Below are positions 9,569 through 18,703 of a DNA stretch of 64,000 nt, one piece after another (position 1 is the stretch's first letter; each line of letters begins with the position of its first letter). The translations under genes were made by a program, and so were the position numbers. The stretch is from an uncultured Bizionia sp. GTDB taxonomy: Bacteria; Bacteroidota; Bacteroidia; Flavobacteriales; Flavobacteriaceae. The stretch is taken from positions 1 through 64,000 of the forward strand of contig CANMCF010000008.1 of the NCBI GenBank assembly GCA_947496215.1. The letters are read 5' to 3'. The notes under the pieces were generated by a model that was not told the origin of the DNA, did no database searches, and worked only from the letters and a program-made list of their open reading frames with translations.

Positions 9569-10654
9569 TTACTCTTTTTTCGAATAGATTTCAATATTCA
9601 ATTCGTCTTTGTCATTCATGGTCGCTCGATACATTCCTGCAGTATTGAATTCCATCATCATGTTTCCGTTCTTATCTACTGCGATGATACCTCCCGTACC
9701 CCCCAAATTCGTTAATTTCTTCTGAATAACCTCAACAGAGGCTTCTTCCAAAGTCGAACCTTTGTATTCCATCATTGCCGAGATGTCATGAGCTACCGTC
9801 CCTCGAATGAAATATTCTCCCCAACCTGTCCCTGAAACGGCACAAGTGGCATTGTTTGCATAGGTTCCTGCTCCTATGATAGGTGTATCTCCTACGCGCC
9901 CAAAACGTTTGTTGGTCATTCCTCCAGTGGATGTTCCTGCTGCCAAATTTCCGTGTTTGTCCAAAGCCACACAACCTACGGTGCCATATTTGCTGTCTTT
10001 TATATCCGCATCGTAAAACGCTGCTTTTTGATCATTATGATCCAATTCCACCTTCTCCCTATCTTTTGCTCTCTCAAGGGATTTAAGTCTTCCTTCAGTA
10101 AAAAAGTACTCAGGGGAGACAATCTCCAAACCCTGTTCCTTCGCATAGGAATCTGCACCATCTCCAGCCATCATCACATGAGGTGAATCATCCATGATTC
10201 TACGCGCCAAATTAATTGGATTCTTTACCGTCTTCGTTCCTGCTGAAGCTCCAGAATTCAATGTCTTGCCATCCATTATCGATGCATCCAACTCATTTGT
10301 CCCAGCATTTGTGAAAACGGCTCCTTTTCCTGCATTGAACAAAGGAGAATCTTCCATAATGTTGATTGTCTTTTCCACGGCATCCAAACTACTTCCACCA
10401 TTTTTTAAAATGGTATGTCCCATCCTTATGGCTTCTTCCAATTTGGCTTTGTATTCTGCTTCCTTTTCGCTAGTCATGTTTTTTTTCAAAATGGTACCAG
10501 CTCCTCCATGAATTACTATAGCAAAATCATTTGCTTTTTGAGTTGTAGATTCTCCACTCTTAACATCTTGGTGGTTGTCATCTGGGTTGGGCTCCAATTT
10601 TCCACAGTTGAAAAGCAAAAGAAAGGCAAAATAGAATTGAATTATATTTCTCAT
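9569..10654 (-). CDS. Isoaspartyl peptidase / L-asparaginase (Ntn-hydrolase), lipoprotein
   Basis: A plant-type asparaginase/isoaspartyl dipeptidase of the Ntn-hydrolase family that would cut beta-aspartyl peptides or asparagine. The FAIVIHGGAG opening is diagnostic. The autoprocessing site is KYGTVG: Thr225, counted from the start chosen here, becomes the N-terminal nucleophile of the beta subunit. The substrate loop GTSTGGMTNKRFGRVGDTPIIGAGTYA is complete. The open frame extends to 10705, but the ATG at 10654 gives a short hydrophobic stretch and a lipobox LLFNC, a proper lipoprotein signal, and so is preferred; the longer start would bury it. It is likely periplasmic. It is a single gene, divergent from the aldehyde dehydrogenase. 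Confidence 0.88.
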   Translation of the reverse strand: MRNIIQFYFAFLLLFNCGKLEPNPDDNHQDVKSGESTTQKANDFAIVIHGGAGTILKKNMTSEKEAEYKAKLEEAIRMGHTILKNGGSSLDAVEKTINIMEDSPLFNAGKGAVFTNAGTNELDASIMDGKTLNSGASAGTKTVKNPINLARRIMDDSPHVMMAGDGADSYAKEQGLEIVSPEYFFTEGRLKSLERAKDREKVELDHNDQKAAFYDADIKDSKYGTVGCVALDKHGNLAAGTSTGGMTNKRFGRVGDTPIIGAGTYANNATCAVSGTGWGEYFIRGTVAHDISAMMEYKGSTLEEASVEVIQKKLTNLGGTGGIIAVDKNGNMMMEFNTAGMYRATMNDKDELNIEIYSKKE

Positions 10655-10731
10655 GAGATGGTGTTTTTTAGGTTGCACTAAAGTTAACATTTTAAAAAAA
10701 GCCAAGTATTCAAAATAAGGACTTTTATTAG

Positions 10732-10739
10732 TATCTTCG
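10732..10739 (+). promoter_or_regulatory. Possible -7 promoter box for the aldehyde dehydrogenase gene
   Basis: TATCTTCG at this position differs by one base from the Bacteroidetes TAnnTTTG box and lies 37 bp before the ATG. No convincing TTTG is seen about 20 bp further upstream, so the call is weak. Confidence 0.3.
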
Positions 10740-10775
10740 CATCAAAATTTAATAATTCGTAAAAACTAAGCAATT

Positions 10776-12329
10776 ATGGCAGCAGTTTCAGCTGATTTCG
10801 GAATAAAAGAGGCACTTTTAGAGTTAGGTGTTAAAGATATAAATGAAGGAACTTCTACAGGTTCCAATCATTTTTCCAATGGAGAGATCTTGGAATCCTA
10901 TTCTCCCGTAGATGGAAAATTGATAGGTAAGGTAAAAGCGACAACACAAGCAGACTATGATAAAGTAATGGAAACTGCAACAACTGCTTTTAAAGAATGG
11001 AGAACAAAACCAGCTCCTCTGAGAGGAGAAGTCGTGCGTCAGTTTGGTGAAAAGTTAAGAGAGAAAAAAGAAGCCTTGGGTAAATTGGTTTCCTATGAAA
11101 TGGGAAAATCCTACCAAGAAGGTCTAGGTGAAGTTCAAGAAATGATAGATATCTGTGATTTTGCAGTGGGGCTATCTCGTCAATTACATGGATTGACAAT
11201 GCACTCTGAGCGTCCAGGACATAGAATGTACGAGCAATACCATCCACTAGGAGTCGTAGGAATTATTTCAGCATTTAACTTCCCAGTAGCTGTTTGGGCT
11301 TGGAATACTGCCTTGGCATGGATTTGTGGAGATGTATGTGTATGGAAACCATCTGAAAAAACACCTATTTGTGGGATAGCTTGCCAAAACATCGCTGCTG
11401 AAGTATTTGCTGCAAATGGTTTACCTGAAGGTATTTGCAACCTTATTAATGGTGATTACAAAGTAGGAGAAATGATGACGAAAGATACACGTGTACCTTT
11501 GGTATCTGCAACAGGGTCTACTAGAATGGGTAAAATAGTCGCCAAGGAAGTTGCTGGGCGTCTAGGAAATTCTCTATTGGAATTAGGTGGAAACAACGCC
11601 ATCATCGTTACTCCAGATGCAGACGTAAAAATGACTGTTATCGGAGCTGTTTTTGGAGCTGTTGGTACAGCTGGACAACGTTGTACTTCTACACGTCGTT
11701 TAATTATACATGATAGCATGTACGATACTGTCAAAGATGCAATCGTTAAAGCTTATGGCCAACTACGCATTGGTAATCCTTTAGATGAAAACAACCATGT
11801 TGGACCGCTTATCGATACGGATGCCGTTAAGATGTATGAGACAGCCTTGGAAAAAGTCGTTGCCGAAGGTGGTAACGTAATCGTTGAAGGTGGCGTATTG
11901 TCTGGTGAAGGATACGAATCTGGATGTTACGTGAAACCAGCTATTGCAGAAGCCAAAAACGAATTTGAAATCGTACAGCACGAAACATTTGCTCCTGTTC
12001 TATACTTATTGAAGTATTCTGGAGGTGTGGAAAATGCTTTGGATATACAAAATGGAGTCGCTCAAGGTTTATCTTCCGCCATTATGACCAACAACTTGCG
12101 TGAAGCTGAAGCTTTCTTATCCGTTGCTGGTTCCGATTGTGGAATTGCCAACGTAAACATAGGAACTTCTGGTGCTGAGATAGGCGGAGCCTTTGGTGGA
12201 GAAAAAGAAACAGGTGGTGGGCGTGAGTCTGGATCTGATGCTTGGAAAGTATATATGAGACGTCAAACCAATACAATTAACTACACTACGGACCTTCCTT
12301 TAGCACAAGGAATCAAGTTCGATTTATAG
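10776..12329 (+). CDS. Aldehyde dehydrogenase, ALDH7 (antiquitin / aminoadipate-semialdehyde) type
   Basis: A 517-residue NAD(P)-dependent aldehyde dehydrogenase. The sequence follows the ALDH7 (antiquitin) pattern rather than general betaine-aldehyde types: GLTMHSERPGHRMYEQYHPLG, then the FNFPVAVWAWN block and WKPSEKTP. Catalytic residues are present: Cys303 in GQRCTSTRR and the general base Glu269 in LELGGNNA. In known members the substrate is alpha-aminoadipate semialdehyde in lysine catabolism, so oxidation to aminoadipate is the best guess. No other lysine-degradation gene is nearby to support it. It is a cytosolic, single-gene unit closed by a strong terminator at 12361-12396. Confidence 0.92.
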   Translation: MAAVSADFGIKEALLELGVKDINEGTSTGSNHFSNGEILESYSPVDGKLIGKVKATTQADYDKVMETATTAFKEWRTKPAPLRGEVVRQFGEKLREKKEALGKLVSYEMGKSYQEGLGEVQEMIDICDFAVGLSRQLHGLTMHSERPGHRMYEQYHPLGVVGIISAFNFPVAVWAWNTALAWICGDVCVWKPSEKTPICGIACQNIAAEVFAANGLPEGICNLINGDYKVGEMMTKDTRVPLVSATGSTRMGKIVAKEVAGRLGNSLLELGGNNAIIVTPDADVKMTVIGAVFGAVGTAGQRCTSTRRLIIHDSMYDTVKDAIVKAYGQLRIGNPLDENNHVGPLIDTDAVKMYETALEKVVAEGGNVIVEGGVLSGEGYESGCYVKPAIAEAKNEFEIVQHETFAPVLYLLKYSGGVENALDIQNGVAQGLSSAIMTNNLREAEAFLSVAGSDCGIANVNIGTSGAEIGGAFGGEKETGGGRESGSDAWKVYMRRQTNTINYTTDLPLAQGIKFDL

Positions 12330-12360
12330 AGCGTTTCATCTTAAACGCATGAAAATTTAA

Positions 12361-12396
12361 AAAACAGCCCAAGAAGGAAACTTCTTGGGCTGTTTT
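12361..12396 (+). terminator. Strong hairpin terminator after the aldehyde dehydrogenase gene
   Basis: A perfect 16-bp stem (AAAACAGCCCAAGAAG with its complement CTTCTTGGGCTGTTTT) closes on a GAAA loop, 32 bp after the stop codon. The 3' arm ends in a T-run. This is a classic Rho-independent terminator. Confidence 0.93.
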
Positions 12397-12540
12397 GCTA
12401 CATCTAATAATTTCAACAATGTCATCATAAAAATTAATTATGGTTCCGTTCCTTTATCTTCATAATTGTACTTTCGACAATTAACCTACATAAGGTTTTA
12501 CTTTCCATGAACAAATCTTTTTTACATCCTTGATCTATAC

Positions 12541-12568
12541 AAAAAAGCCTCGACTTACATCGAGGCTT
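12541..12568 (-). terminator. Terminator of the first M43 protease gene
   Basis: AAGCCTCGA and TCGAGGCTT form a 9-bp stem with a 6-base loop (12545-12568). On the minus strand the hairpin is followed by six T, 26 bp after the protease stop codon. The same hairpin occurs nearly base for base at 14961-14988. Confidence 0.9.
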
Positions 12569-12593
12569 CAAAAACAATTGACTTATTGATAGA

Positions 12594-14801
12594 TTATTTT
12601 TTAATGAATTTTTTGGTCACTATTTTATTGTTGGCATTGAATTGAATCAAATATAACCCAGAATCCAAATTACTTACGTTAACTCCATTACTAGTAGTAT
12701 TTCCTTTAGCAACTTGCTGCCCTAACGTGTTTACAATCGTATATTCCATACTCTCATTAGACTTCACATAGAATACGTTTCCTTTTACTGGATTTGGATA
12801 AATGCTAATTTCATTAATTGAAGTCGATGCCGTATCGGCTCTTACTGTCCCACCTAGGTTAACAGTATAGTCTTCAACCTCTCCATATTGGAAACTTTCA
12901 CAAGATGTTGGCACTCCATTGTATTTCATGGATACTCTCATTCTTGTCGTACCTGTTGCTGCACTGGCTGGAACAGTAAAGGTACCGCTTACCGGTGTTG
13001 TTTTAGATGCCGTTTTTGTCCATACCGTCTCACCAGAATCCGTGAAGTCACCGTCTTTGTTGTAATCTATGAATACTGCATAACCTTCATTGTACTTCGT
13101 TCCTGTCCATGTCGGTGTTATCGTAATCGTCGTTGACGTTCCTTTTGATAGATTTGTGGATGTTGAAGTGAAATTTGAATAACCTGTACTTGTTGTTCCT
13201 ACTCCAGATGTCTTGTTTATGGAACCTATTTGTACTCTAGAAATATATTCATCGCTAGTACTGTTTCCATTTGAAGCACAATATGTCACTGGTGGAGCTG
13301 AACCTACTATATTAACTGTATAATCCTCAACTTCCCCATAATTGAAACTTTCACATGATGTCGGCACTCCATTGTATTTTAGAGACACACGCATTCTTGT
13401 TGCTCCTGTAGTTGCAGTTGCAGGCACGGTAAACGTTCCACTTACTGGTGAAGTCTTGGAAGCTGCCTTTGTCCATACCGTCTCACCTGAATCAGTGAAG
13501 TCACCATCATTATTGTAATCTATAAAGACGGCATAACCTTCATTGTACTTCGTTCCTGTCCATGTCGGTGTTATCGTAATGGTTGCTGAAGTTCCTTTTG
13601 ACAAATCCGTCGATTGCGCCGTATAATTTGCATAACCTCCGGAAGATGCTCCTGTAGTATTGCTGATCGTTCCTAATTCCACTTTGGAAATGTATTCATC
13701 TGACACGCTATTTCCATTTGAATCACAGTATTGATTTCCTGTTTGACATGGAGTACATGATCCACCACAATCTATTCCTGTCTCATCTCCATTTTGAACA
13801 CCATCTGTACATGTTGGCTGAGCTACAGAACCACATTTGTCTGATAACGCCAAACTTCTTCTGGCACCACCTGCCTCCAATACGGCACGCATTCTATTTT
13901 TTTGACCTTGCGTGAACAAGTTCATACAAGAGTCATTCGTGTAATCCATATAGTTTTGCGGCATATCTGTTGAAGAACAGGATACTTGACCAGTTGGACA
14001 ACCTCTATTAGATGTTTGATGTGTAGGTGTATCACTTACAAAGTCATTTCCGCAATTAGAGTCTCCCCATATATGTCTTAAATTAAGAAAGTGTCCTATC
14101 TCATGGGTTGTTGTTCTTCCTCCATCATAAGGAGCAGTAACAGCACCAACTCGACCAAAAGCATTGTAAATCATAACCAACCCATCCGTAGACGCTGCTC
14201 CTCCTGGGAATTGAGCATAACCTAAAAGATTAATGGTTTGTCCTTGTGATACCGTAGTCATCTTTGGTACAACCCACATATTTAAATATTCTGAGGTATT
14301 CCAAGGGTCAATACCTCCACTCGATGATCGCTTCGCGTCATTGTCAGCACCCCAGTCCTGACGTGTTGTTTGCTTTCTTGTTATTCCGCTGGTAGCATTT
14401 CCGTTGGGATCAATCGTAGACAAACAAAATTCTATCTGTGTATCTGCAGCTTGAGACCAAGTATTGTCAGCATTGCTATTGGTACGTCTAAAATCTTCGT
14501 TCAAAACATCCAATTGTGATTGAATTTGTGCTACACTTATGTTTTCTGTGTTATTTCTATATAAAACATGCACTACAACAGGAATCGTTATAACATCTCC
14601 AACAATCTTATTGGTTGAAGCTTCCAACTGAGCAACTTTGGTCTTGGTATAGGCTTCGATAGCCGCCATCCTTTGTTCTAGTTTTGGATCTTGCTGCTTT
14701 CTAAGCTCTAAATTTTCCATTGTTCCACAATATCTCTCTTGGGCAAAGATTGAAACTGCAAAAAGGAAACTCAATAATGATAATGTAATCGTTTTTTTCA
14801 T
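12594..14801 (-). CDS. Secreted M43 (pappalysin-type) zinc metalloprotease, T9SS cargo
   Basis: A 735-residue exported protease. A Sec signal peptide (ending FAQ, about residue 20) and a short pro-region precede the M43 catalytic domain. The zinc motif is HEIGHFLNLRH at 233-243, with metal ligands His233, His237 and His243, followed by the Met-turn region NYMDYTNDSCMN. A small Cys-rich segment (NGDETGIDCGG, about 331-352) leads to two GEVED-type beta domains (about 357-500 and 505-650) and a T9SS type A sorting tail (YPNPVKGN ... TKKFIKK). It would be moved to the periplasm by Sec and to the surface or medium by the Type IX system, where it degrades protein. Its front half matches the protease at 39413-41464. 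Its rear half matches the M4 protease next door. Confidence 0.93.
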   Translation of the reverse strand: MKKTITLSLLSFLFAVSIFAQERYCGTMENLELRKQQDPKLEQRMAAIEAYTKTKVAQLEASTNKIVGDVITIPVVVHVLYRNNTENISVAQIQSQLDVLNEDFRRTNSNADNTWSQAADTQIEFCLSTIDPNGNATSGITRKQTTRQDWGADNDAKRSSSGGIDPWNTSEYLNMWVVPKMTTVSQGQTINLLGYAQFPGGAASTDGLVMIYNAFGRVGAVTAPYDGGRTTTHEIGHFLNLRHIWGDSNCGNDFVSDTPTHQTSNRGCPTGQVSCSSTDMPQNYMDYTNDSCMNLFTQGQKNRMRAVLEAGGARRSLALSDKCGSVAQPTCTDGVQNGDETGIDCGGSCTPCQTGNQYCDSNGNSVSDEYISKVELGTISNTTGASSGGYANYTAQSTDLSKGTSATITITPTWTGTKYNEGYAVFIDYNNDGDFTDSGETVWTKAASKTSPVSGTFTVPATATTGATRMRVSLKYNGVPTSCESFNYGEVEDYTVNIVGSAPPVTYCASNGNSTSDEYISRVQIGSINKTSGVGTTSTGYSNFTSTSTNLSKGTSTTITITPTWTGTKYNEGYAVFIDYNKDGDFTDSGETVWTKTASKTTPVSGTFTVPASAATGTTRMRVSMKYNGVPTSCESFQYGEVEDYTVNLGGTVRADTASTSINEISIYPNPVKGNVFYVKSNESMEYTIVNTLGQQVAKGNTTSNGVNVSNLDSGLYLIQFNANNKIVTKKFIKK

Positions 14802-14866
14802 GGGAGTACTTTAATTAATTAATTGTTTTTTTATTAAATTCTCACTAAATGTATTAAAATAGCTAC

Positions 14867-14878
14867 GAACAAACGTTC
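14867..14878. promoter_or_regulatory. GAACAAACGTTC element upstream of the M43 protease
   Basis: The 12-mer GAACAAACGTTC sits inside a small inverted repeat (CGAAC-aaac-GTTCG, 14866-14879), 65 bp upstream of the protease start. The identical 12-mer recurs at 18429-18440 upstream of the M4 protease. A regulatory role is inferred only from this sharing. Confidence 0.35.
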
Positions 14879-14930
14879 GGTATTTTTTTTTTCGTTAAAA
14901 AACATTGAAAAAAAAATCATTCAATGGAAA

Positions 14931-14948
14931 GTATGGTTTTTACCGTAA
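14931..14948. promoter_or_regulatory. Inverted repeat, copy 1 of 3, upstream of the M43 protease
   Basis: GTATGGT-TTTT-ACCGTAA, an imperfect copy of the TTACGGT-TTTT-ACCGTAA palindrome, begins 130 bp upstream of the protease start codon. Related copies lie at equivalent places upstream of two other metalloprotease genes (18391-18408 and 41596-41613). A shared operator is the simplest reading, but the binding protein is unknown. Confidence 0.55.
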
Positions 14949-14960
14949 TCGACTTAAACA

Positions 14961-14988
14961 AAAAAAGCCTCGACTTCCATCGAGGCTT
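14961..14988 (-). terminator. Terminator of the M4 protease gene
   Basis: AAGCCTCGA / TCGAGGCTT stem (14965-14988) with a 6-base loop and T-run on the minus strand, 26 bp after the M4 protease stop. Stem, loop length and distance to the stop match those of the terminator at 12541-12568; only one loop base differs (A to C). Confidence 0.9.
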
Positions 14989-15014
14989 CAATAATAATCA
15001 GTTGGTTGGTTAAA

Positions 15015-18000
15015 TTATTGCTTAATAAACTTTTTGGTAATTGTTTTATTGTTGATATTGAACTGAATCATATACAAACCTGACTCCAGATCACTTACGT
15101 TAACTCCATTTGTTGTAGAAGTTCCACTGGCAACTTGCTGCCCTAACATATTTACAATTCTATACTCCATACTCTCATTGGACTTTACATGGAGTACACT
15201 TCCTTTTACCGGATTTGGATAGATGCTGATTTGGATGGAATTACCCTGATCCAAGGTAAGCGTTTGAGCTACGCTCGACCCACCGATGTTAACGGTATAA
15301 TCTTCAACCTCTCCCCATTGGAAACTCTCGCAAGATGTAGGAATGGCATTGTATTTCATAGATACCCGCATTCTTGTTGCTCCTGTAGAGATTCCGGCAG
15401 GCACGGTAAACGTTCCACTAACCGGAGTTGTTCTAGAAGGTGAGTTTGTCCATACTGTCTCTCCAGAATCCGTGAAGTCCCCATCTTTGTTGTAATCTAT
15501 GAAAACTGCATAACCCTCATTGTAAACAGTTCCTGTCCACGTTGGAGTAATGGTGATCGTCGCAGATGCACCTTGAGTCAAGTTTGTTGACATCGCAGTA
15601 AAGTCCGAATATCCTGTACTAGTGCTTCCAACTCCAGAAGCGTTGTTGATTGAACCTATTTGTACTCTTGAGATGTATTCGTCGTTGGTATTGTTTCCAT
15701 TGGAACTACAATATGTCACTGGACTTGCTTCCGTTACATTTACGGTTCTTGTTACCTCATCTGCCGCATTGCCTGCTGCATCGCTCACATTGTAGCGTAT
15801 GGTATACGCTCCTACCGTGTTGACATCTACCGAACCAGTTGTCACAATGTTTGATGTCAGGTTGCCATCTACATTGTCCGTAGCCGTAGCACCTTGATCC
15901 GTATAGGCAGTTCCTTCCGTTATGCTGACGGTGGCGTCCCCAACCAAGGTAATAACTGGTTTGGTCGTATCGGAAACTGCACCTCCTATGGTTACAGTAT
16001 AGTCCTCAACCTCTCCATATTGAAAGCTTTCACAGGCAGTTGAAATTCCATTGTACTTCATGGATACACGCATTCTCGTATCACCATCCGTTGCTCCAGT
16101 TGGTATGGTAAATGTACCACTTACCGGCGTGGTTTGAGATGCTGCCATAGTCCATACCTGCTCTCCTGCATCAGTAAAGTCACCATCTTGATTGTAATCT
16201 ACCCACACACTGTAGCCTTCGTTGTATAATGTACCTGTCCAAGTTGGAGTTATGGTAATGGTGGCTGATGCTCCTTTTGACAAACTTGTAGACTTCGTAG
16301 TAAAATCTGAATACCCTGTACTTGTAGTACCGACTCCAGAAGTATTGTCAATGGTATTCAGTTGTACTCGGGAAATGTACTCATCATTGGTATTGTTTCC
16401 ATTGGAGCTACAGTAGTTGTTTCCTCCACCTCCTCCAGAAAAGGCTGCTCCTACGCCTACGGCATGCCAAGCATTCGTTACCGCTTGCTCTTCTGCTCCA
16501 CCTGCTCCATAAAGATCCTTCGCTGCTTGTATTGCTCCCGTTCTCGCATTTGCAAACGTAGAATTTGCAGACAGATAGTTATTTAAGGTTCTAAAGGCAA
16601 TTTTTGCAGATTTGTCCATTCCTATTCCAGAAACACTATATGCATTTCCAATGTCGTTTGTTCCGCTTCCTCCAACAACACTCAAGTAAAACCAGAAATT
16701 CAATACTCCTGAATTCGTATGTACACCACAATAGTCATTACTTTGTGTCGGCACACCACAATTAGGATTTTTCCAGTATGTCCCTCCATAGGTATCTGGC
16801 TGGTTTCTCTCATTTGGATCGCTCATGGAACGTAAACCCACCGAACCGGATCTTCTATCGATTTCATCACCGATCAACCAAACATTAGCTCCAGGTGCAG
16901 CATTATTTCCATTCCCTTTCGCATAATGCTCCACTGCAGCTCCCCATATGTCCGAGAAACCTTCGTTCAATCCACCAGATTCTCTTTGATAGGCTAGGTT
17001 TGCCGTATTGGATGTAACGGCATGTCCAATCTCATGAGCAGCTACATCGATGGATGTCAAGGCATCGAAGAAACCATTACCTTCGTTTCCATTGGAAGAA
17101 CCATCCCCATAAGTCATCACACTACCATTCCAGAATGCATTGTCATATCCAGCTCCTCCAGGTTGGTTGTCATAATGTACCCAACTGTTGATGGCTGCCC
17201 CAGATCCATCAAAGCTATTTCTGGAGTGTACAGTTTGCCAATAATCGTAAGTTACTCCTGCTCCCCAATGCGCATCCAATGCGGCATTATCCTTGTTGGC
17301 ATTGTTAAACTCTGCTGCAGTCCAATCGTTGTTCGCATCTGTAAAATTGGTTTGTGGATAGCTATTTTGACCACCACTATTGTATGTATTAACCCCTCCG
17401 CCTCTTGTGTTGTCTCTTAAAGCATAACTTGAACCAATTACCCTTGTGGTGATCGTTCTTGTACCGCTGTATCTGGTAGCAGCACTTCCTGTTGCTCTAA
17501 ATGTAGTAGACTCTTCTCTTGTTTCGCAACTTCCAGCAACGTGTCCTACATTAGTTGAAGAATTGGCATGTTCATCCAAGTGCTTTATCGTACTATTGTA
17601 AAACAATGGCGCTCCAGTAACTGCATCAATGTATAGAACACCTCTGCTCAATGGTTGAGTTGCATAGATGTCATATTTATAGGCTAATTGTGCATTTTTG
17701 GAAGTTTCCTTGCTTTGACCTTCCAAGTTAGGCAATAACACCAATACTCCTTCTGGCTTCGTATACCCCATTTGATTTGCCACCTTGGCATTGTCCCATA
17801 GATAGCTTTGGGCTCCTATGTGGCTTATTGCAGCTTGTAGTCCCTGCTCCTTGGTCAATACGGGTGTCGTATTCACTCCTTTAATGTCGTAAAACTCTCC
17901 ACTCATAGTACTAACCCTTCCATTTCTTGCATGCAAGGTATACGTTGCGAATTCGACATCGATTCCATTATATTGTTGTTGGTATTTTTGATGAGTGAAA

Positions 18001-18242
18001 CCAAGCTCATCCATTTCAGATTTAACCTGAACGAATCCATCGTTTTCTCCTGTACTCAATTGATTTCTGAAAATGACATTGGCATCTTGCAATCTATATG
18101 ATGATTCTTCTTGAAACACCATCAAACTAGGTTCTCCATTTGCATTTTGTTGAACGTTCTTTTGTTCTTGGCCGTAGCTAGATGCACAAGCTAGTGCAAA
18201 AAACATCGGAAGGGCAAGAACTCTCAGTACTTGTTTCTTCAT
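15015..18242 (-). CDS. Secreted M4 (thermolysin-like) metalloprotease, T9SS cargo
   Basis: A 1075-residue exported thermolysin-family protease. After a Sec signal peptide (about 1-24) come FTP and PepSY-type propeptide segments (to about 230) that would keep the enzyme inactive. The catalytic domain has HEIGH at 403-407 and the third zinc ligand Glu427 in NEGFSD, with the later GVHTNSGVLNFWFY block carrying the active-site His region. Downstream are a GEVED domain (about 612-750), a DUF5011/HYR-type Ig domain (about 755-835), a second GEVED domain (about 838-980) and a T9SS type A sorting tail (YPNPVKGS ... TKKFIKQ). It acts outside the cell on peptide bonds before hydrophobic residues in known relatives. 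The accessory domains are probably for binding or spacing. The sorting tail is about 75% identical to that of the neighbouring M43 protease. Confidence 0.94.
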   Translation of the reverse strand: MKKQVLRVLALPMFFALACASSYGQEQKNVQQNANGEPSLMVFQEESSYRLQDANVIFRNQLSTGENDGFVQVKSEMDELGFTHQKYQQQYNGIDVEFATYTLHARNGRVSTMSGEFYDIKGVNTTPVLTKEQGLQAAISHIGAQSYLWDNAKVANQMGYTKPEGVLVLLPNLEGQSKETSKNAQLAYKYDIYATQPLSRGVLYIDAVTGAPLFYNSTIKHLDEHANSSTNVGHVAGSCETREESTTFRATGSAATRYSGTRTITTRVIGSSYALRDNTRGGGVNTYNSGGQNSYPQTNFTDANNDWTAAEFNNANKDNAALDAHWGAGVTYDYWQTVHSRNSFDGSGAAINSWVHYDNQPGGAGYDNAFWNGSVMTYGDGSSNGNEGNGFFDALTSIDVAAHEIGHAVTSNTANLAYQRESGGLNEGFSDIWGAAVEHYAKGNGNNAAPGANVWLIGDEIDRRSGSVGLRSMSDPNERNQPDTYGGTYWKNPNCGVPTQSNDYCGVHTNSGVLNFWFYLSVVGGSGTNDIGNAYSVSGIGMDKSAKIAFRTLNNYLSANSTFANARTGAIQAAKDLYGAGGAEEQAVTNAWHAVGVGAAFSGGGGGNNYCSSNGNNTNDEYISRVQLNTIDNTSGVGTTSTGYSDFTTKSTSLSKGASATITITPTWTGTLYNEGYSVWVDYNQDGDFTDAGEQVWTMAASQTTPVSGTFTIPTGATDGDTRMRVSMKYNGISTACESFQYGEVEDYTVTIGGAVSDTTKPVITLVGDATVSITEGTAYTDQGATATDNVDGNLTSNIVTTGSVDVNTVGAYTIRYNVSDAAGNAADEVTRTVNVTEASPVTYCSSNGNNTNDEYISRVQIGSINNASGVGSTSTGYSDFTAMSTNLTQGASATITITPTWTGTVYNEGYAVFIDYNKDGDFTDSGETVWTNSPSRTTPVSGTFTVPAGISTGATRMRVSMKYNAIPTSCESFQWGEVEDYTVNIGGSSVAQTLTLDQGNSIQISIYPNPVKGSVLHVKSNESMEYRIVNMLGQQVASGTSTTNGVNVSDLESGLYMIQFNINNKTITKKFIKQ

Positions 18243-18390
18243 GATTAATTAGATTTTTTGGTTAATTAATTAATTTTTGTGATTTTTTGTGAGAAAATCC
18301 AAATAAATGTATCAAAATCAAGTAGAATGATTAGTCGGTTTTTCTTTTTTTTCGATAAAGTGCAATTAAATGAAATTCATTCTCTGGATA

Positions 18391-18408
18391 CTACGGTTTT
18401 TCCCGTAA
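18391..18408. promoter_or_regulatory. Inverted repeat, copy 2 of 3, upstream of the M4 protease
   Basis: CTACGGT-TTTT-CCCGTAA begins 149 bp upstream of the M4 protease start. It differs from the perfect copy at 41596-41613 by one base in each arm. Confidence 0.55.
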
Positions 18409-18428
18409 TACTTTTTGTGTTTTTTTAA

Positions 18429-18440
18429 GAACAAACGTTC
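18429..18440. promoter_or_regulatory. GAACAAACGTTC element, second copy
   Basis: Exact repeat of the 12-mer at 14867-14878, here inside a 6-bp stem (AAGAAC / GTTCTT, 18427-18442). It lies about 190 bp from the M4 start and 265 bp from the OmpA-like gene, so either promoter could use it; it could also be a chance hairpin. Confidence 0.35.
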
Positions 18441-18703
18441 TTTTACTAATTATTCAGAGTTTGAAAACACTTGTCTAGATAAAGTGCTTTTTCAAGCTTC
18501 TCAAGAAAACATTTCATACGCTCCTCTTTTTTAATAGATTATAAAATTTCCATCTAAACATTATCCAAAATGAACTTTTTAAGCATCTATTTTGTGTTAT
18601 TTATCGAATTTTAACACTAAAAAATCTATTTTATCACAAAAATCATCAAAACTTAATACATATTTTAATAACTTATAGTCACTAACCAAAAATCTACAAT
18701 ATA

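Larger units (their letters stand above)
18243..18703. other. Intergenic region with protease control elements
   Basis: This 461-bp AT-rich gap separates the divergent M4 protease and OmpA-like genes. It holds the inverted repeat at 18391-18408 and the AAGAAC-aaac-GTTCTT hairpin at 18427-18442. On the minus strand a GATACATTTA box near 18305-18314 resembles the TAnnTTTG promoter element and is shared with the M43 gene (ATACATTTAG near 14847-14856). No coding sequence is seen. The rest is low-complexity A/T. Confidence 0.5.
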
